Shown here in pieces: positions 63,702 through 64,000 of a stretch of DNA of 64,000 nucleotides. Source of the DNA: JAJUFS01 sp036381175 (GTDB lineage Bacteria; Pseudomonadota; Gammaproteobacteria; Natronospirales; JAJUFS01); the NCBI GenBank assembly GCA_036381175.1, contig DASVDI010000021.1, positions 1 to 64,000 of the forward strand. Reading direction: 5' to 3'. Within the stretch, counting starts at the first letter, position 1. Each line of letters begins with the position of its first letter. The translations under genes and the position numbers were made by a program. The notes under the pieces were generated by a model, which was not told the origin of the DNA, searched no databases, and worked only from the letters and a program-made list of their open reading frames with translations.

Positions 63702-64000
63702 CTAGTTCTTCAGCCGGATGTATTCATCCAGCAGCTTCTTCTGTTCATCCGTCAGTTCGATTGCCTCAAGCAAGTCCGGGCGACGTTCCCAGGTTCTTCC
63801 CAGCGACTGCATCATTCGCCAGCGCCGGATCTCGGCATGGTTGCCGTCGAGCAGCACCTTGGGCACCTTGCGTCCGTCGATGTCCTCGGGCCGCGTGTAA
63901 TGCGGGCAATCCAGCAATCCGTTCACGAAGGAATCCTCCTTCGCCGAATCCGCGTCGCCGAGTACACCGGGCAGCAATCGCGCGATCGCATCGACCACGA
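63702..64000 (-). CDS. trmD: tRNA (guanine-N1)-methyltransferase, C-terminus
   Basis: The visible 98 residues match the C-terminal domain of TrmD, which makes m1G37: VDAIARLLPGVLG, then DSFVNGLLDCPHYTRPEDIDGRKVPKVLLDGNH, HAEIRRWR and a helical tail. The frame runs off the right edge. rplS follows after 49 bases. Confidence 0.97.
   Translation of the reverse strand, partial: VVDAIARLLPGVLGDADSAKEDSFVNGLLDCPHYTRPEDIDGRKVPKVLLDGNHAEIRRWRMMQSLGRTWERRPDLLEAIELTDEQKKLLDEYIRLKN

Overview
The window looks like chromosomal DNA from a free-living, GC-rich gammaproteobacterium. The evidence is gene order: a yebC-ruvC-ruvA-ruvB-ybgC-tolQRAB-pal-cpoB-queE-queC block, a sucA-sucB-lpdA operon, rplS next to trmD, an aerobic TCA/proline/threonine gene set, and a LexA that autoregulates through CTGT-N8-ACAG boxes. 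I cannot name the genus from sequence alone.

Layout. Positions 1-4744 are the right end of an integrated element: a chain of short, translationally coupled plus-strand genes ending in a tyrosine integrase that abuts the 3' end of tRNA-Lys(TTT). Positions 4868-14559 hold the queC to yebC block, all on the minus strand. Positions 14594-19384 carry a YfaZ-like porin, relA, a Bax-type muramidase and a polysaccharide deacetylase. Positions 19604-25300 are the 2-oxoglutarate dehydrogenase operon. Positions about 25901-30897 are a second small (about 5 kb) integrative element with a P4-type integrase at tRNA-Arg(CCT), an AlpA-like regulator, an FDXHR-type zinc protein and two small membrane proteins. 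It has repeats just inside both ends and a cluster of GC-rich hairpins beside a possible replication gene.

Positions 31192-33574 are the most interesting host locus. Two c-di-GMP-I (GEMM-I) riboswitch aptamers lie in tandem ahead of one secreted beta-propeller lipoprotein, with a candidate translational switch at its ribosome binding site. A CRP-like palindrome lies upstream and strong terminators follow. Positions 34117-53272 are housekeeping and accessory metabolism: lexA, an IalB-like protein, sdaA, putA, icd, Nudix, UPF0178, NTF2-like, DUF1328, GNAT, hslR, kbl-tdh, an M48-TPR lipoprotein, an EamA transporter, sppA and a PQQ-type sugar dehydrogenase. Positions 53453-54760 are ahpC-ahpD, divergent from a ChaN/EreA-like exported protein. 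Positions 56213-63164 are a PLP decarboxylase and a TRAP transporter operon (TPR protein, TatT, DctP, DctQ, DctM). The window ends with rplS and the C-terminus of trmD.

The host DNA is rich in dispersed intergenic repeats from at least five families. One, of about 105 nt, occurs three times directly downstream of queE, lpdA and ahpC. Its stems differ in sequence between copies but still pair, while three unpaired motifs stay constant. That pattern suggests a structured RNA or a hairpin mobile repeat that I cannot name.
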